Source of the DNA: Acidobacteriota bacterium
GTDB taxonomy: Bacteria > Acidobacteriota > Vicinamibacteria > Vicinamibacterales > UBA2999
NCBI GenBank assembly: GCA_013140775.1
Contig: JABFSA010000114.1
Span: forward strand, 1 to 48,217
Direction of reading: 5' to 3'
DNA: 48,217 nt
The stretch's first letter is position 1. Each line of letters begins with the position of its first letter. The translations under genes and the position numbers were made by a program. Below, piece by piece: positions 1-15,663 of the stretch. Below the pieces are notes generated by a model. It was not told the origin of the DNA. It did not search any database and was given only the letters and a program-made list of their open reading frames with translations.

Positions 1-141
1 GGCAAGTGGTGTTCCGTGGCCGGGTTTACATCCGGGAGGGAATAGGCGGACTCACTTTTCGGCCGGTTTCGTGAAGCGCCGCGGGGCCGCGGTTTCTGCT
101 GGTTTCCAAAACCGCAATAGAGGTTACGAAACTGCCAGAGC

Positions 142-798
142 TCAGCCGATCAACCAGACCGTGCCGACGACGATGGCGGCGATGGACGCGGCAGCCATCA
201 TGGCTCGATGCATCTGTGAGTGACCGGGCGAGCGGCTGCCGAGCAGTCCGGCGAGCGCCGCGAATCCGGTCATCGCGGCTACCGTGCCCGCGCCGAACGC
301 GGTGACGTAGGCGATACCGGCGGCGCGTGTCGGCAGGGCCAGCGCAGGAAGGACGCCGATGAAATGCGAACTCCCGGCGACGCCGTGCAGGACGCCGAGG
401 CAGAACGATGCATGCGCGTGCCCCAGACGCCGCAGCCAGTGTGGACCGGACTGCACGTGCAGGTGATCGTGCGTCGCTGCCGCCCCGTGGCGGTGCGGCG
501 CGTGCTGTACACGCACGCTGCGCCGGAGCGCCCACAAGCCAACGCCGATGAGCGCGCCGCCGACGATGCGCTCGCTCCAGGCGGAGATGACGTCGATGGG
601 CGGCAGAAGGTCGCGCAGCAGGACGGCGAGGATGGCGACGAGGACAACGCCGGATGCGTGGCCGATGCCCCAGGTCCAGCCGGCAAGCCAGCCGCGCTGG
701 CGGCTCTCGATGGCCAGCGGACCTACGGCTGCGAGATGGTCCGGGCCAGCGAGCACGTGGAAGAAACCGGCGAGTGCGCCGGTCAGCGCGATCAACAT
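142..798 (-). CDS. NicO/UreH-like divalent metal transporter family membrane protein
   Basis: A 218-residue polytopic membrane protein with about six hydrophobic segments. Near the N terminus it carries HVLAGPDH (residues 14-21), which resembles the H-x4-DH helix signature of nickel/cobalt (NicO, UreH, RcnA) transporters. A histidine-rich loop at about residues 99-116 ([17 protein letters not shown]) separates the two halves, as is common in this superfamily for metal sensing or binding. A second conserved stretch, [12 protein letters not shown], repeats the small-residue/His pattern. It probably moves Ni2+, Co2+ or another cation across the cytoplasmic membrane; the substrate cannot be told from sequence. 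The gene starts 10 bases after the dehydrogenase at 809-1576 and is probably cotranscribed with it. A TauE-like permease is the main alternative. No urease, hydrogenase or cobalamin genes lie nearby. Confidence 0.7.
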   Translation of the reverse strand: MLIALTGALAGFFHVLAGPDHLAAVGPLAIESRQRGWLAGWTWGIGHASGVVLVAILAVLLRDLLPPIDVISAWSERIVGGALIGVGLWALRRSVRVQHAPHRHGAAATHDHLHVQSGPHWLRRLGHAHASFCLGVLHGVAGSSHFIGVLPALALPTRAAGIAYVTAFGAGTVAAMTGFAALAGLLGSRSPGHSQMHRAMMAAASIAAIVVGTVWLIG

Positions 799-808
799 GG
801 GACCCGCA

Positions 809-1576
809 CTATTTTGGTGCCATCCGTATGGCGCCGTCGAGCCGGATGGTCTCGCCGTTCAGCATTTCGTTTTCAAAGATGTGGCGCACGAGCGCCGCGT
901 ACTCGTCTGGTTTCCCGAGCCGTGAAGGGAAGGGCACCTGCTGCGCGAGCGATTGTCGCGCGGCTTCCGGCAGTCCGGCGAGGAGCGGCGTGTCGAAGGT
1001 GCCAGGTGCGATCGTCATGACGCGGACACCCATGCGTGCGAATTCACGTGCGAGGGGCAGCGTCATGGCCACGATCCCGCCTTTGGACGCGGAGTACGCG
1101 GCCTGGCCGATCTGGCCGTCGAAGGCGGCGACCGATGCTGTCGTGACGATCACGCCGCGCTCCCCGGCGGGAGAGGCGTCGTTTCGGGCCATCGCGGCAG
1201 CAGCGAGGCGGACCGCGTTGAATGTGCCGATCAGGTTCACGTTGATCGAGCGGACGAAGTGGGCGAGGGGCTGAACGCCCTCCTTCGGGAGCACACGCTC
1301 GGCGACGGCGATCCCTGCGGCGCACACGAGGCCGTGGACCGCTCCGAAGGTCTGCAGCGCCGCCTCGACCGCCCGCTCCATCTCAGCGTCGCTCGTGACG
1401 TCAGTTCTGACGAATCGAACGCGATCGCCCAGCCGTGCGGTCGCCGCAGCGCCGGCTGCCTCGTTGATATCGACAATGACCGCACGTCCTCCCGCTGAGA
1501 CGATGGTCTCGACCGTCGCGGCGCCGAGGCCGGACGCGCCTCCAGTGACGATGACCGTGCGGTCGGCAAGTTTCAC
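809..1576 (-). CDS. Short-chain dehydrogenase, 3-hydroxyacyl-CoA dehydrogenase type 2-like
   Basis: A 255-residue classical SDR with a Rossmann fold. The NAD(P)-binding glycine motif TGGASGLG is at residues 11-18, a D at 36-37 follows beta-2 (VDIN, which favours NAD over NADP), an NVN/NLIG segment is near 112-116, and the catalytic Ser148, Tyr161 and Lys165 lie in TTAS and YSASK. The overall pattern, including the [13 protein letters not shown] and [14 protein letters not shown]-terminal blocks, is that of HSD17B10 / type 2 3-hydroxyacyl-CoA dehydrogenases, which oxidise 3-hydroxyacyl-CoA in beta-oxidation or branched-chain catabolism. The length matches the family. It is the first gene of a two-gene minus-strand unit with the downstream transporter; a functional link between the two is not obvious. 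The cytosolic dehydrogenase call is firm, the substrate is not. Confidence 0.88.
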   Translation of the reverse strand: MKLADRTVIVTGGASGLGAATVETIVSAGGRAVIVDINEAAGAAATARLGDRVRFVRTDVTSDAEMERAVEAALQTFGAVHGLVCAAGIAVAERVLPKEGVQPLAHFVRSINVNLIGTFNAVRLAAAAMARNDASPAGERGVIVTTASVAAFDGQIGQAAYSASKGGIVAMTLPLAREFARMGVRVMTIAPGTFDTPLLAGLPEAARQSLAQQVPFPSRLGKPDEYAALVRHIFENEMLNGETIRLDGAIRMAPK

Positions 1577-1596
1577 GGGGAGATTCTACCAGCCGG

Positions 1597-1634
1597 AAAA
1601 ACAAAGGGCCGGCGATCCTTAGATCACCGGCCCT
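1597..1634 (-). terminator. Rho-independent terminator of the radical SAM gene
   Basis: Read on the minus strand, the 8-base arms AGGGCCGG and CCGGCCCT (plus-strand 1605-1612 and 1627-1634) form a stem that extends through GATC/GATC. It is followed directly by TTTGTTTTT. It lies 31 bases beyond the stop codon of the radical SAM gene, in the correct orientation, and separates it from the dehydrogenase transcript. Confidence 0.8.
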
Positions 1635-1665
1635 GAACGAGAACGGTTCGAACGCCCGAACGTTG

Positions 1666-3762
<2,097 letters not shown>

Positions 3763-3969
3763 TTCTCCTTCGTCCCAGGGCCTGACACGACCCCTTGAAT
3801 TTTGTCGGTCATTCTACGGGGTTGTCCGCGGTAAAATTCCCACTTTCCAGCGGATTGGCACGAATGGGGGCTGGTTGGGCAGTACGACCATCCGGCGGCT
3901 CTCCGATTCAGGCCTCCCAGGCGCGGGCTTCCCCCTCGCGCTCCCGGCGTCCCCAAGGCTCAGTCGTGT

Positions 3970-4020
3970 ATGTATTGTGAAAAGAGATTGAATATCTAAG
4001 AACATTGTATTTAACTTATG
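3970..4020 (+). promoter_or_regulatory. gltB: AT-rich island upstream of gltB, possible promoter
   Basis: In the 240-base divergent gap between the radical SAM gene and gltB, the only AT-rich stretch is at about 3972-4020, immediately before gltB. TTGAAT (3988-3993) with TTAACT (4011-4016) at 17-base spacing is a weak sigma-70-like pair. The boxes are poor matches, so only the general location is supported. Confidence 0.3.
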
Positions 4021-4049
4021 GGTCCTTCCCCTTGTATAACGGTTCTTCC

Positions 4050-8711
<4,662 letters not shown>

Positions 8712-8713
8712 TC

Positions 8714-10162
8714 ATGGGCAAGGTCACCGGCTTTATCGAAATCAAGCGGAAGAAGCATCCCACGCGGCCCGTTGACGAGCGGATTCGCGACTGGCAGGAA
8801 GTGTATCTGCCGTACGCGAACGCTGATCTACAGCAGCAGGGCGCGCGTTGCATGGACTGCGGCATTCCGTTCTGTCACCAGGGGTGTCCGCTGGGGAATC
8901 TGATTCCTGAGTGGAACGACCTGGTGTATCGCGATCGGTGGCGCGCGGCGATCGATCGTCTGCACGCCACGAACAATTTTCCGGAGTTCACCGGTCGGCT
9001 CTGCCCGGCGCCGTGCGAAGGCTCGTGCGTGCTGGCGATCGATCAGGACCCGGTGACGATCAAGGGGATCGAGGTTTCGATCATCGACCGCGCGTTCGAG
9101 GAGGGCTGGGTCGTCGCCCAGCCGCCTGCGACGCGGACGGGGAAGAAAGTGGCGATCGTCGGGTCCGGGCCAGCCGGGCTCGCCGCAGCGGACCAGCTCA
9201 ATCGCGCTGGTCACACCGTCACCGTCCTCGAGAAGTCGGATCGCATCGGCGGCCTTCTTCGCTACGGCATCCCCGAGTTCAAGATGGAGAAGCGCGTCCT
9301 CGATCGCCGGCTGGCCATCCTGGAGGCCGAGGGTGTCACGTTTCGCGGCGGCGTGGACGTCGGGCGCGATCTGCCCGTCGCGCAGCTTCGAAGCGAGTGG
9401 GATGCCGTGCTGCTGGCGGCTGGCGCTGGACAGCCTCGTGATCTGCCGGTACCCGGGCGGGATCTCTCGGGCATCCACTTCGCGATGGAGTATCTGACGC
9501 TCCAGAACCGTCGCAATGAGGGCGATGCAATCCCCGAGGCTCAGTTCATCAGCGCGAAGGGGCGACACGTCATCATCATTGGCGGCGGGGATACCGGTGC
9601 GGACTGCCTCGGTACCGCCCATCGGCAGGGTGCAGCATCGGTGACGCAGCTCGAGCTGCTGCCGCGTCCGCCGGCGGAGCGGGCGGCCGACAACCCCTGG
9701 CCACAGTGGCCCAATGTCTTCCGTGTGTCCCCAGCGCACGAAGAAGGTGGTGACCGTCTGTTCGCGGTATCGACGCAGCGCTTTTCGGGCGACGCGAATA
9801 ACCGAGTACGTTCACTGCACCTCGTGGATGTCGAGATGGTTCGCCGCGACGGCCGAGTGACGTTCGAACCCGTCGCCGGGACCGAGCGCGAACTCCCTGC
9901 CGAACTCGTGCTGCTCGCCATGGGATTCGTCGGTCCCGAGCGCGGCCCGCTCGTCAGCGACCTCGGACTCAAGCTGACCGAGCGAGGCAACGTGTGGCGC
10001 GATGAGCGCTGGATGACGAGCATCCCCGGCGTGTTCACCGCAGGCGACATGCAGCGAGGCCAGTCGCTCATTGTCTGGGCGATTGCTGAAGGCCGAAGCG
10101 CCGCAAGTGGGATCGATCGCTATCTGACGGGTGACTCGGCGCTCCCGGCACCCCTTCAATAA
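8714..10162 (+). CDS. gltD: Glutamate synthase (NADPH) small subunit
   Basis: A 482-residue beta subunit of glutamate synthase that passes NADPH electrons through FAD and 4Fe-4S clusters to GltB. The N-terminal cluster-binding region shows [14 protein letters not shown] and, further on, [11 protein letters not shown]. The FAD-binding GSGPAG (in [15 protein letters not shown]) and the NADPH-binding GGGDTGADC follow, and the C-terminal [14 protein letters not shown] is the conserved FAD block of this family. An in-frame upstream extension exists, but it overlaps gltB in another frame and lacks family similarity. ATG 8714 begins the conserved MGKVTGFIE sequence and lies two bases after gltB, so the two are translationally coupled. 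Confidence 0.97.
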   Translation: MGKVTGFIEIKRKKHPTRPVDERIRDWQEVYLPYANADLQQQGARCMDCGIPFCHQGCPLGNLIPEWNDLVYRDRWRAAIDRLHATNNFPEFTGRLCPAPCEGSCVLAIDQDPVTIKGIEVSIIDRAFEEGWVVAQPPATRTGKKVAIVGSGPAGLAAADQLNRAGHTVTVLEKSDRIGGLLRYGIPEFKMEKRVLDRRLAILEAEGVTFRGGVDVGRDLPVAQLRSEWDAVLLAAGAGQPRDLPVPGRDLSGIHFAMEYLTLQNRRNEGDAIPEAQFISAKGRHVIIIGGGDTGADCLGTAHRQGAASVTQLELLPRPPAERAADNPWPQWPNVFRVSPAHEEGGDRLFAVSTQRFSGDANNRVRSLHLVDVEMVRRDGRVTFEPVAGTERELPAELVLLAMGFVGPERGPLVSDLGLKLTERGNVWRDERWMTSIPGVFTAGDMQRGQSLIVWAIAEGRSAASGIDRYLTGDSALPAPLQ

Positions 10163-10200
10163 CGATCCGAACGTCCCGAACGATCCGAACGATCCGAACC
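10163..10200. repeat. Nine-base tandem repeat (CGATCCGAA, four copies)
   Basis: Four direct copies of the 9-mer CGATCCGAA (the second reads CGTCCCGAA) fill the space between the gltD stop and the next gene. Related CGAACG / CCGAACG words occur in the gaps near 1650 and 11880, which suggests a local family of degenerate short repeats. Confidence 0.85.
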
Positions 10201-10216
10201 GCTAAGATGATGATCT

Positions 10217-11203
10217 ATGCCTGTTCGTGACGTTCTGATCGTCGGCGCCGGTCCCTCAGGTCTCGCCACAGCCATCGCCGCCAAACAGCGCGGTCTCGAC
10301 TATGCCGTCGTCGAGAAGGGCGTGCTGGTGGATGGCATCTTCCACTTTCCGACGCACATGGCGTTCTTCACCACGCCGGAGTTGCTCGAGATTGGTGGCC
10401 TTCCCCTCGTCACGCCGTACGAGAAACCGACGCGGTTCGAGGCGCTCAAGTACTATCGTCGGGTCGCCGACACGTACGGTCTGCAGGTCGCGCTTCACGA
10501 AGAGGTTGTCGAGATCGAACGCGAGCACGACATCTTCGTGCTCACGACCAAGGATGCGGCGGGCGGGCGGAGGGTGCGCGAGGCGCGAGCGGTCGTGCTC
10601 GCCATCGGCTACTACGATCATCCGAACTATCTCGGCGTCCCTGGCGAAGACCTGCCTCATGTGAATCACTACTACACCGAGGCGCACCCGTACTATCGTC
10701 AGCGGGTCGTCATTGTCGGGGGCAAGAATTCGGCGGCCGAAGCGGCGCTGGAGCTGTTCCGTGCGGGCGCGTCTGTGACGCTCGTGCATCGGCACGCGAC
10801 GCTGGGTGACACGATCAAGTACTGGGTGCGGCCCGACATCGACAACCGGATCAAAGAAGGCTCGGTTGCCGCTCGATTCGAGACGAGAGTTGTTGAGATT
10901 TCGAGGACTGCTGTGACCGTCGAGAATGCGGCCGGGCGCGAAGAGATTGCCGCCGACGCCGTATTCCTGCTGACTGGCTATCGGCCGGACGTCGATCTGA
11001 TGCGCCGGGCTGGTGTCAATTGTGACGAGGAGACGCTGGCGCCGGAGCTGAATCCAGACACATTCGAGACCAACGTGCCCAACCTCTTCATCGCGGGCGG
11101 CGCGATCGCGGGGCGCAACACCGGGTCCATCTTCATCGAGAATGGCCGGTTCCATGGTGAGCGGATCATCGCCGCTCTCGCCGAACGCCTGCGCAACGAC
11201 TAG
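10217..11203 (+). CDS. ypdA: YpdA-family bacillithiol disulfide reductase-like flavoprotein
   Basis: A 328-residue FAD/NADPH-dependent oxidoreductase of the thioredoxin-reductase-like fold. The FAD motif is GAGPSGLATA (about residues 10-19), a second nucleotide-binding motif VGGKNSAAEAA lies near residue 171, and the C-terminal FIAGGAIAGRNTGSIFIENG is the second FAD block. There is no CxxC redox pair, which fits YpdA (Bdr), the reductase of bacillithiol disulfide, and not thioredoxin reductase. The HFPTHMAFFTTPELLEIGG segment is typical of this family. Bacillithiol biosynthesis genes are not in the window, so the thiol partner is inferred. It follows gltD after 54 bases of tandem repeat and may be cotranscribed with it. 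The gene symbol is given by family resemblance. Confidence 0.82.
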   Translation: MPVRDVLIVGAGPSGLATAIAAKQRGLDYAVVEKGVLVDGIFHFPTHMAFFTTPELLEIGGLPLVTPYEKPTRFEALKYYRRVADTYGLQVALHEEVVEIEREHDIFVLTTKDAAGGRRVREARAVVLAIGYYDHPNYLGVPGEDLPHVNHYYTEAHPYYRQRVVIVGGKNSAAEAALELFRAGASVTLVHRHATLGDTIKYWVRPDIDNRIKEGSVAARFETRVVEISRTAVTVENAAGREEIAADAVFLLTGYRPDVDLMRRAGVNCDEETLAPELNPDTFETNVPNLFIAGGAIAGRNTGSIFIENGRFHGERIIAALAERLRND

Positions 11204-11238
11204 TCATCGCCGGTCCGGCTGAAGCCGGACCGACTAGT
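11199..11238. repeat. Palindromic hairpin between convergent genes, CGGCTGAAGCCG family
   Basis: GGTCCGGCTGAAGCCGGACC (11212-11231) forms a 9-bp stem around GA. It is bracketed by ACTAGT on both sides (11199-11204 and 11233-11238), so the full palindrome covers the stop codons of both convergent genes. The core CGGCTGAAGCCG recurs at 16620-16631. It could act as a bidirectional terminator, although no T-run follows. Confidence 0.8.
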
Positions 11239-11866
11239 GAACCGTTCCGTCTTTCCACGTGTCGCGCGGCGCCAGAGTCTTCATTTCCAGAAGCTCGATG
11301 AGTCCCCGGCAGCGCGCGAGCACTCCCTCGCGTTCGAGGAGCGCCTGACGTTCGAGCGGGTCCAGCTTGAGATGCTGGGCAAGCGCGTTGACGAGATCCT
11401 CGTCCGGCACTGCGGGAGGAAATCGAGGTTGCGCTCCAGTCCGTTCGATCGCCGCCGCGAGGAGCGCTTCAATCCGATGGCGGTGCCGGCGCAGCTCGGC
11501 CCGATCCTCGTCGGGAACAACCTCAGGAAGACCGGTGACCTGCGCGACTCGATATGCCTTGCCGCTCTCCTCTTCCGAGATGCGAAAGCGTTCGAGGCCA
11601 CGGAGGATGATGTTGTAGCGCCCGTCGGCGAGTGTTTCGGCGCGCGTCACCACACCCGCACAGCCGATCGGAAAGACCGGAGGCCGGCCCTGGTAGTCGG
11701 CCTCGTATCCAGGCCTCAGCAGCGCCATCCCGATGATCCGATCGCCTTCGAGGGTGTCGGCGATCATGGCCCGGTAGCGCGGCTCGAAGATGTGGAGAGG
11801 CAGAAAGACGTTCGGAAAAAGCACCGCGTTCGGAAGCGGGAAGATCGGGATGGTAGGCGGAAGCAT
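11234..11866 (-). CDS. LON substrate-binding domain protein
   Basis: A 210-residue protein made of a single LON N-terminal substrate-binding domain, without the ATPase or protease of full Lon. The opening IPIFPLPNAVLFPN and LHIFEPRYRAMI blocks, followed by GCAGVVTRAETLADGRYNI and LRGLERFRI, are diagnostic. The C-terminal helical part contains a DLVNALAQHLKLDPLERQALLE repeat-like segment. ATG 11866 is chosen because the conserved domain begins immediately; longer in-frame starts would run into the neighbouring gene. Such small LON proteins are common in proteobacteria and acidobacteria and have no settled biochemical function; substrate recognition or an adaptor role is inferred from the fold. 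It is the last gene of the MoxR-VWA-LON set, 23 bases after the VWA gene. Confidence 0.88.
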   Translation of the reverse strand: MLPPTIPIFPLPNAVLFPNVFLPLHIFEPRYRAMIADTLEGDRIIGMALLRPGYEADYQGRPPVFPIGCAGVVTRAETLADGRYNIILRGLERFRISEEESGKAYRVAQVTGLPEVVPDEDRAELRRHRHRIEALLAAAIERTGAQPRFPPAVPDEDLVNALAQHLKLDPLERQALLEREGVLARCRGLIELLEMKTLAPRDTWKDGTVH

Positions 11867-11889
11867 CTGTGGCTCCGAGCGTCCGAACG

Positions 11890-13188
11890 CTAATGGATCG
11901 TCTTCGTCTTCCGGTCCATGTAGTCCATGAGCACGTACTGACCGAGCGTGTGGGGCGTGGTGAAATACGCCTTTCCGCGGCAGATGGCCGCCACGCGCCT
12001 GACGAAGGCAACGAGGTCGTGGTCGCGCGCCAGCATGAAGGTGTTGATCATGATGCCGGACTTCTGACACGCGCTCACTTCCGCAAAGGTTTCGGCGACG
12101 ATGTACGGGTCGAGGCCGAAGGCATTCTTGTAGATCTGTCCGTCAGGACGCGTGATGGCGGACGGTTTGCCGTCGGTCACCATCACGATCTGTCGCATGT
12201 CCTTCTTCTGCCGTTCGAGGATGCGGCGGGCAAGGCGAAGTCCTTCGCGCGTGTTCGTGTAGTACGGCCCCACGCGTACGCGCCCGAGCTGCTTCAACGG
12301 AATCTCCTCCGCGGAATCGTGGAAGAGCACGGCGTGCAGCGAGTCGCCGGGGTACTGCGTGCGGATCAGATGGGAAAGCGCCAGGGCGACGCGCTTCGCC
12401 GGCGTGAAGCGATCCTCGCCGTACAGAATCATGCTGTGGCTGCAGTCGAGCATGATCACCGTGGCGCAGGAGCTGTGGTACTCGCTCTGCGCCACCATGA
12501 GGTCTGAATAGTCCACGCTGATGCCGCCGGACCCATCTGGCCCGGCGAAGACGGACTCGCCGGACGCGTGGAGCCGCTGCACCGCGTTCAGAATCGTGCT
12601 GCTTGGATCGAGGTTGACCGTGTCACCAAACTCGTACGGTTTAGGAGCTGAGATGGCTTCGATTCCCGTTGCGAGGTGACGCGTGTCGTGCCTGCCGGGA
12701 GCGCTTCGTCCGACTGAACCGAGCAGGTCTCTGAGTGCGCGATAGCCGAGGAAGTCGAGCGCCTTGTCGGTGACCTCGAATCTCACGGAACCGGCCTGTT
12801 CGTTCATGCCTTCGCCAGATCCGCGGCGATGCTCCCGTTCCTGCTCGAGGTCGGGTGCTCCCGTGATGAAGCCCTGCTCCATCATCCGGTCGATAATCTC
12901 CTCGACCAGCTCTTCGAGCTGCTGACGGGCGGCCTCCTGGTCGCCGTCGGCGGGCTCGCCCAGGATCTTCTGCAGCGCTTCCTCCGACAGCACGCCGCCG
13001 CTGAACAGCGCCTCGAGGATGGCGTCATGCAGCGCCTGCATGGTCCGATCTTCGTCGCCTTCGGTTGGATCGCCCCAGGGGTTGGTGAACCCGCTCGACA
13101 GCAGCATGTCGGACAGCTTGGAGACCAGATCCTCGAGATCGATCTCGTCCATCAGCGTCGAGACGTATTTGGTGTACCGATATTTCAT
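11890..13188 (-). CDS. VWA domain protein, ChlD/CoxE-like partner of a MoxR ATPase
   Basis: A 432-residue soluble protein with a C-terminal von Willebrand A domain. The metal-ion-dependent adhesion site is seen as DCSHSM (Asp248, Ser250, Ser252), with a later MVTDGKPS loop supplying the Asp. The N-terminal half is acidic and helical (about residues 15-120) and may be the adaptor part. No signal peptide or membrane helix is visible, so it acts in the cytoplasm. VWA proteins next to MoxR-type AAA ATPases work as chaperone pairs that insert metals or remodel complexes, as ChlI/ChlD do in magnesium chelatase. The target here is unknown. It lies 137 bases downstream of the ATPase gene, with an inverted repeat in the gap, and continues to the LON-domain gene. 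Confidence 0.87.
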   Translation of the reverse strand: MKYRYTKYVSTLMDEIDLEDLVSKLSDMLLSSGFTNPWGDPTEGDEDRTMQALHDAILEALFSGGVLSEEALQKILGEPADGDQEAARQQLEELVEEIIDRMMEQGFITGAPDLEQEREHRRGSGEGMNEQAGSVRFEVTDKALDFLGYRALRDLLGSVGRSAPGRHDTRHLATGIEAISAPKPYEFGDTVNLDPSSTILNAVQRLHASGESVFAGPDGSGGISVDYSDLMVAQSEYHSSCATVIMLDCSHSMILYGEDRFTPAKRVALALSHLIRTQYPGDSLHAVLFHDSAEEIPLKQLGRVRVGPYYTNTREGLRLARRILERQKKDMRQIVMVTDGKPSAITRPDGQIYKNAFGLDPYIVAETFAEVSACQKSGIMINTFMLARDHDLVAFVRRVAAICRGKAYFTTPHTLGQYVLMDYMDRKTKTIH

Positions 13189-13204
13189 ATGAACCAGTCG
13201 TTCA

Positions 13205-13310
13205 CACTTCTGCGTTCTCGGGTTCTCAGTTCGTGTTCACGTTCGGGGTTCGGTTCGGGGTTCGTCCGAACCTGAACACGGACCGAGAACCCAGAACTGA
13301 GAAGCGTGAA
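13205..13310. repeat. Imperfect inverted repeat of TTCGGGTTC-like words
   Basis: The gap between the MoxR and VWA genes contains GTTCTCGGGTTCTCAGTTCG (from about 13210). Most of this reappears, reverse-complemented and with small indels, at about 13265-13310 (CGAGAACCCAGAACTGAGAA). The centre has direct copies of TTCGGGGTTCGG. A long hairpin is predicted. It could attenuate or process the operon transcript. Confidence 0.7.
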
Positions 13311-13325
13311 CACAAAGTTCTCCGT

Positions 13326-14837
13326 TCAGTTGTAATACTTCTTCTTGCCGCTTCCAGCCGGCATCGGCGTTTCCTCGCGCACGGGCGCCTCGCGCGCGGT
13401 CCGTCGCACCGGCGTCTCGGTTGCGTGATACCCGCGTTCGTCGCTGCGGCCGATCTTCTTCAGCGCATACAGCCCTTCGAGCACGAAATCCACGCCCGCT
13501 GCCAGCAGCGCCGCGGGCGCAGCCGCCGGAATTCCTGCCGCATGCGCCAGCTCCACCAGACCCTGAACATCGCGCGCGGCTGCCACCAGCTGATCGGCGC
13601 TCATCGAATCGGCCATCGGAAGGCTGCCACCCAGGTCGAACCACTCGATCACCTGGCGCGTCTCGAGATGCGCGATATACCCGTCGGCGACGTTTGCGAT
13701 CGCGGCCCGGATGAGCTCTCGCCCGACCACTTCAGCACCCTTGAGCTCGCCTTCGTACTCCATCTCGAATTTCCCGGTGATGGAGGGAAGCGCGGCGTAG
13801 ACGTCGGTCACCCGGGGGACGACCACGGACTCACCGGAGGCCAGCGCTCGCCGCTCCGCATTGGACACGACGTTCTCCGTGACGGAGATCGGAAGCCGCT
13901 GGCTGACACCGGATCGCTTGTCGATGCGGCGATCCTGCCGCGCCTGGAAGGCGATTTCCTCCACGACTTCGGAGACGAAGGTCGGCATCTCGGTGGGCGG
14001 CGCCGTGCCGGGCCGTTTGATCCAGGCTTCCTGGGCGGTGATGGCCATGCCCTCGGCCCTGCCCGCGGGGTAGTGCGTCCGGATCTCCGATCCGATCCTG
14101 TCCTTGAGCGGCGTGATGATCTTGCCGCGCGCGGTGTAGTCCTCGGGGTTTGCCGTGAAGGCCATCATCAGGTCCAGCGGCAGCCGAACTGGGAAGCCCT
14201 TAATCTGCACGTCGCCTTCCTGCAGGATGTTGAAGAGCCCCACCTGAATCTTGCCGGCGAGGTCCGGAAGCTCGTTGACCGCGAAAATTCCGCGATTGGC
14301 CCTCGGCAGGAGGCCATAGTGCATGGTCAACTCACTCGACAGCTGCAAACCGGATTTTGCGGCCTTGATGGGGTCGATGTCGCCCACCATGTCGGCGATC
14401 GTCACGTCTGGCGTGGCGAGCTTCTCGACGTAGCGGGCGTCACGTCCGAGCCACGCGACGGGCGTCGCGTCGCCTTCCTTCGCAATTCGCGCCCGGCACG
14501 CCCCGCAGATGGGGGCCAGCGGGTCGTCGTTGATTTCACACCCCGGCATCACCGCAATCTCGTCGTCGAGCAGACTGACGAGCGCGCGCAGCAGCCGGGT
14601 CTTGGCCTGCCCGCGCAGGCCGAGCAAAATGAAGTTGTGTCGTGAAAGCAGCGCGTTCACGAGCTGTGGCACCACGGTTTCGTCGTAGCCGACGATGCCC
14701 GGGAAGAGTGTCGTGCCGGCGCGAAGCTTCCGGATCAGATTGTCGCGGACCTCGTCGTGAACGCTGCGGCGCGGAACGGCGCCGCTGTCCACGGCGCGCC
14801 GCAAGTCGCCTAGAGTGCTGGCCTTGGGTGTCGCCAT
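13326..14837 (-). CDS. MoxR/ChlI-like AAA+ ATPase
   Basis: A 503-residue AAA+ ATPase. Walker A is GLRGQAKT (73-80), Walker B-like [11 protein letters not shown] follows, and the pre-sensor region [20 protein letters not shown] with the [14 protein letters not shown] arginine finger resembles magnesium-chelatase ChlI and MoxR. The family assignment is firm. An insertion after Walker A carries C100, C111 and C114 (CGAC), which could bind zinc and is unusual for MoxR. The C-terminal ~60 residues are low-complexity and basic. With the VWA protein downstream it probably forms a chaperone-type ATPase/VWA pair. The client is unknown; no chlorophyll or cobalamin genes are nearby. It diverges from the GDPD gene with a 40-base gap. 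Confidence 0.88.
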   Translation of the reverse strand: MATPKASTLGDLRRAVDSGAVPRRSVHDEVRDNLIRKLRAGTTLFPGIVGYDETVVPQLVNALLSRHNFILLGLRGQAKTRLLRALVSLLDDEIAVMPGCEINDDPLAPICGACRARIAKEGDATPVAWLGRDARYVEKLATPDVTIADMVGDIDPIKAAKSGLQLSSELTMHYGLLPRANRGIFAVNELPDLAGKIQVGLFNILQEGDVQIKGFPVRLPLDLMMAFTANPEDYTARGKIITPLKDRIGSEIRTHYPAGRAEGMAITAQEAWIKRPGTAPPTEMPTFVSEVVEEIAFQARQDRRIDKRSGVSQRLPISVTENVVSNAERRALASGESVVVPRVTDVYAALPSITGKFEMEYEGELKGAEVVGRELIRAAIANVADGYIAHLETRQVIEWFDLGGSLPMADSMSADQLVAAARDVQGLVELAHAAGIPAAAPAALLAAGVDFVLEGLYALKKIGRSDERGYHATETPVRRTAREAPVREETPMPAGSGKKKYYN

Positions 14838-14877
14838 ACTGCGATTCTACTTGCTGCTGGGGTACCTTAAGCGGCGC

Positions 14878-15663
14878 GTGTCATTTTTTGATCGCCCTCG
14901 TCCGCTGGTGTTCGCGCACCGTGGAGGGTGCGCACTGGGTCCCGAAAACACCATCGCCGCGTTTGATCGCGGTATGGCGGCCGGGGCAGATGGCCTCGAA
15001 CTGGACGTGCACCTGTCCGCCGACGGTGTCGTGGTGGTGCATCACGACGACACTCTCGACCGCACCACGTCGGCATCCGGTCTCGTCGCGTCACGAACGG
15101 CTGACGAGCTCGCGCGGGTGGACGCCGGATACTGTTTTGCGGTGAAGGGGGAGCACCCCTATCGGGGTCAGGGCGTTGGTGTGCCCACGCTGCGCGACGT
15201 GCTGCGACGCTATCCCGATGTGCCCGTCATCATCGAGATGAAGGTTGATTCAGACGCGATGGGTGAGGCGCTGGCCCGGGAAGTACGGTCGGCCAATGCC
15301 GTGGATCGAGTCTGCGCGGCTGGGTTCGGGACGCGGAGCGCCGCCGCCGCCCGCGCAGCCTTGCCAGAGATGGCGTGCAGCGCGTGCCACGCGGAGGTGC
15401 GTCTCGCCGTGTATCGCACGCTGGCCTATTGGCCCGTTCGGCAGGCGCGTTACGGTGGCTACCAGATTCCGGAGCACAGCGGACTGCTTCGAATCGTGTC
15501 TCCGCGTTTCATTCGCTACGCTCATGACGCATCGCTGAAGGTTCAGGTGTGGACCGTGGACGAGGAGCACGACATGAGACGGTTGCTCGAGTGGGGCGTT
15601 GATGGCCTGATCAGTAACCGGCCCGACCTTGCGGTGCAGGTACGAAGCGCATGTCTGACATGA
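14878..15663 (+). CDS. Glycerophosphodiester phosphodiesterase family protein
   Basis: A 261-residue TIM-barrel GDPD protein. The catalytic and metal-binding residues are visible as AHRGG (His14, Arg15), GPENT (Glu23), LELDVHLSADGVVVVHHD (metal-binding Glu/Asp and the second catalytic His), IIEMK, and the C-terminal VWTVDEEHDMRRLLEWGVDG and ISNRPD. It hydrolyses glycerophosphodiesters to glycerol-3-phosphate and an alcohol, or a related phosphodiester. GTG 14878 is chosen: longer in-frame starts (GTG 14815) would overlap the divergent MoxR gene start and add a short hydrophobic stretch. If that longer start were real the protein would gain an N-terminal membrane segment. The gene overlaps the following threonine dehydratase gene by 13 bases. 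Confidence 0.88.
   Translation: MSFFDRPRPLVFAHRGGCALGPENTIAAFDRGMAAGADGLELDVHLSADGVVVVHHDDTLDRTTSASGLVASRTADELARVDAGYCFAVKGEHPYRGQGVGVPTLRDVLRRYPDVPVIIEMKVDSDAMGEALAREVRSANAVDRVCAAGFGTRSAAAARAALPEMACSACHAEVRLAVYRTLAYWPVRQARYGGYQIPEHSGLLRIVSPRFIRYAHDASLKVQVWTVDEEHDMRRLLEWGVDGLISNRPDLAVQVRSACLT

Noticed and set aside
1646..1665. GGTTCGAAC sequence resembling a tRNA T-loop
   Set aside because: No acceptor stem, anticodon arm or D arm could be built around it, and it overlaps the short CGAACG-type repeat.
799..1665. Cobalamin or NiCo riboswitch upstream of the metal transporter
   Set aside because: The transporter gene starts 10 bases after the dehydrogenase, leaving no leader; the gap at 1577-1665 contains a terminator and short repeats only.
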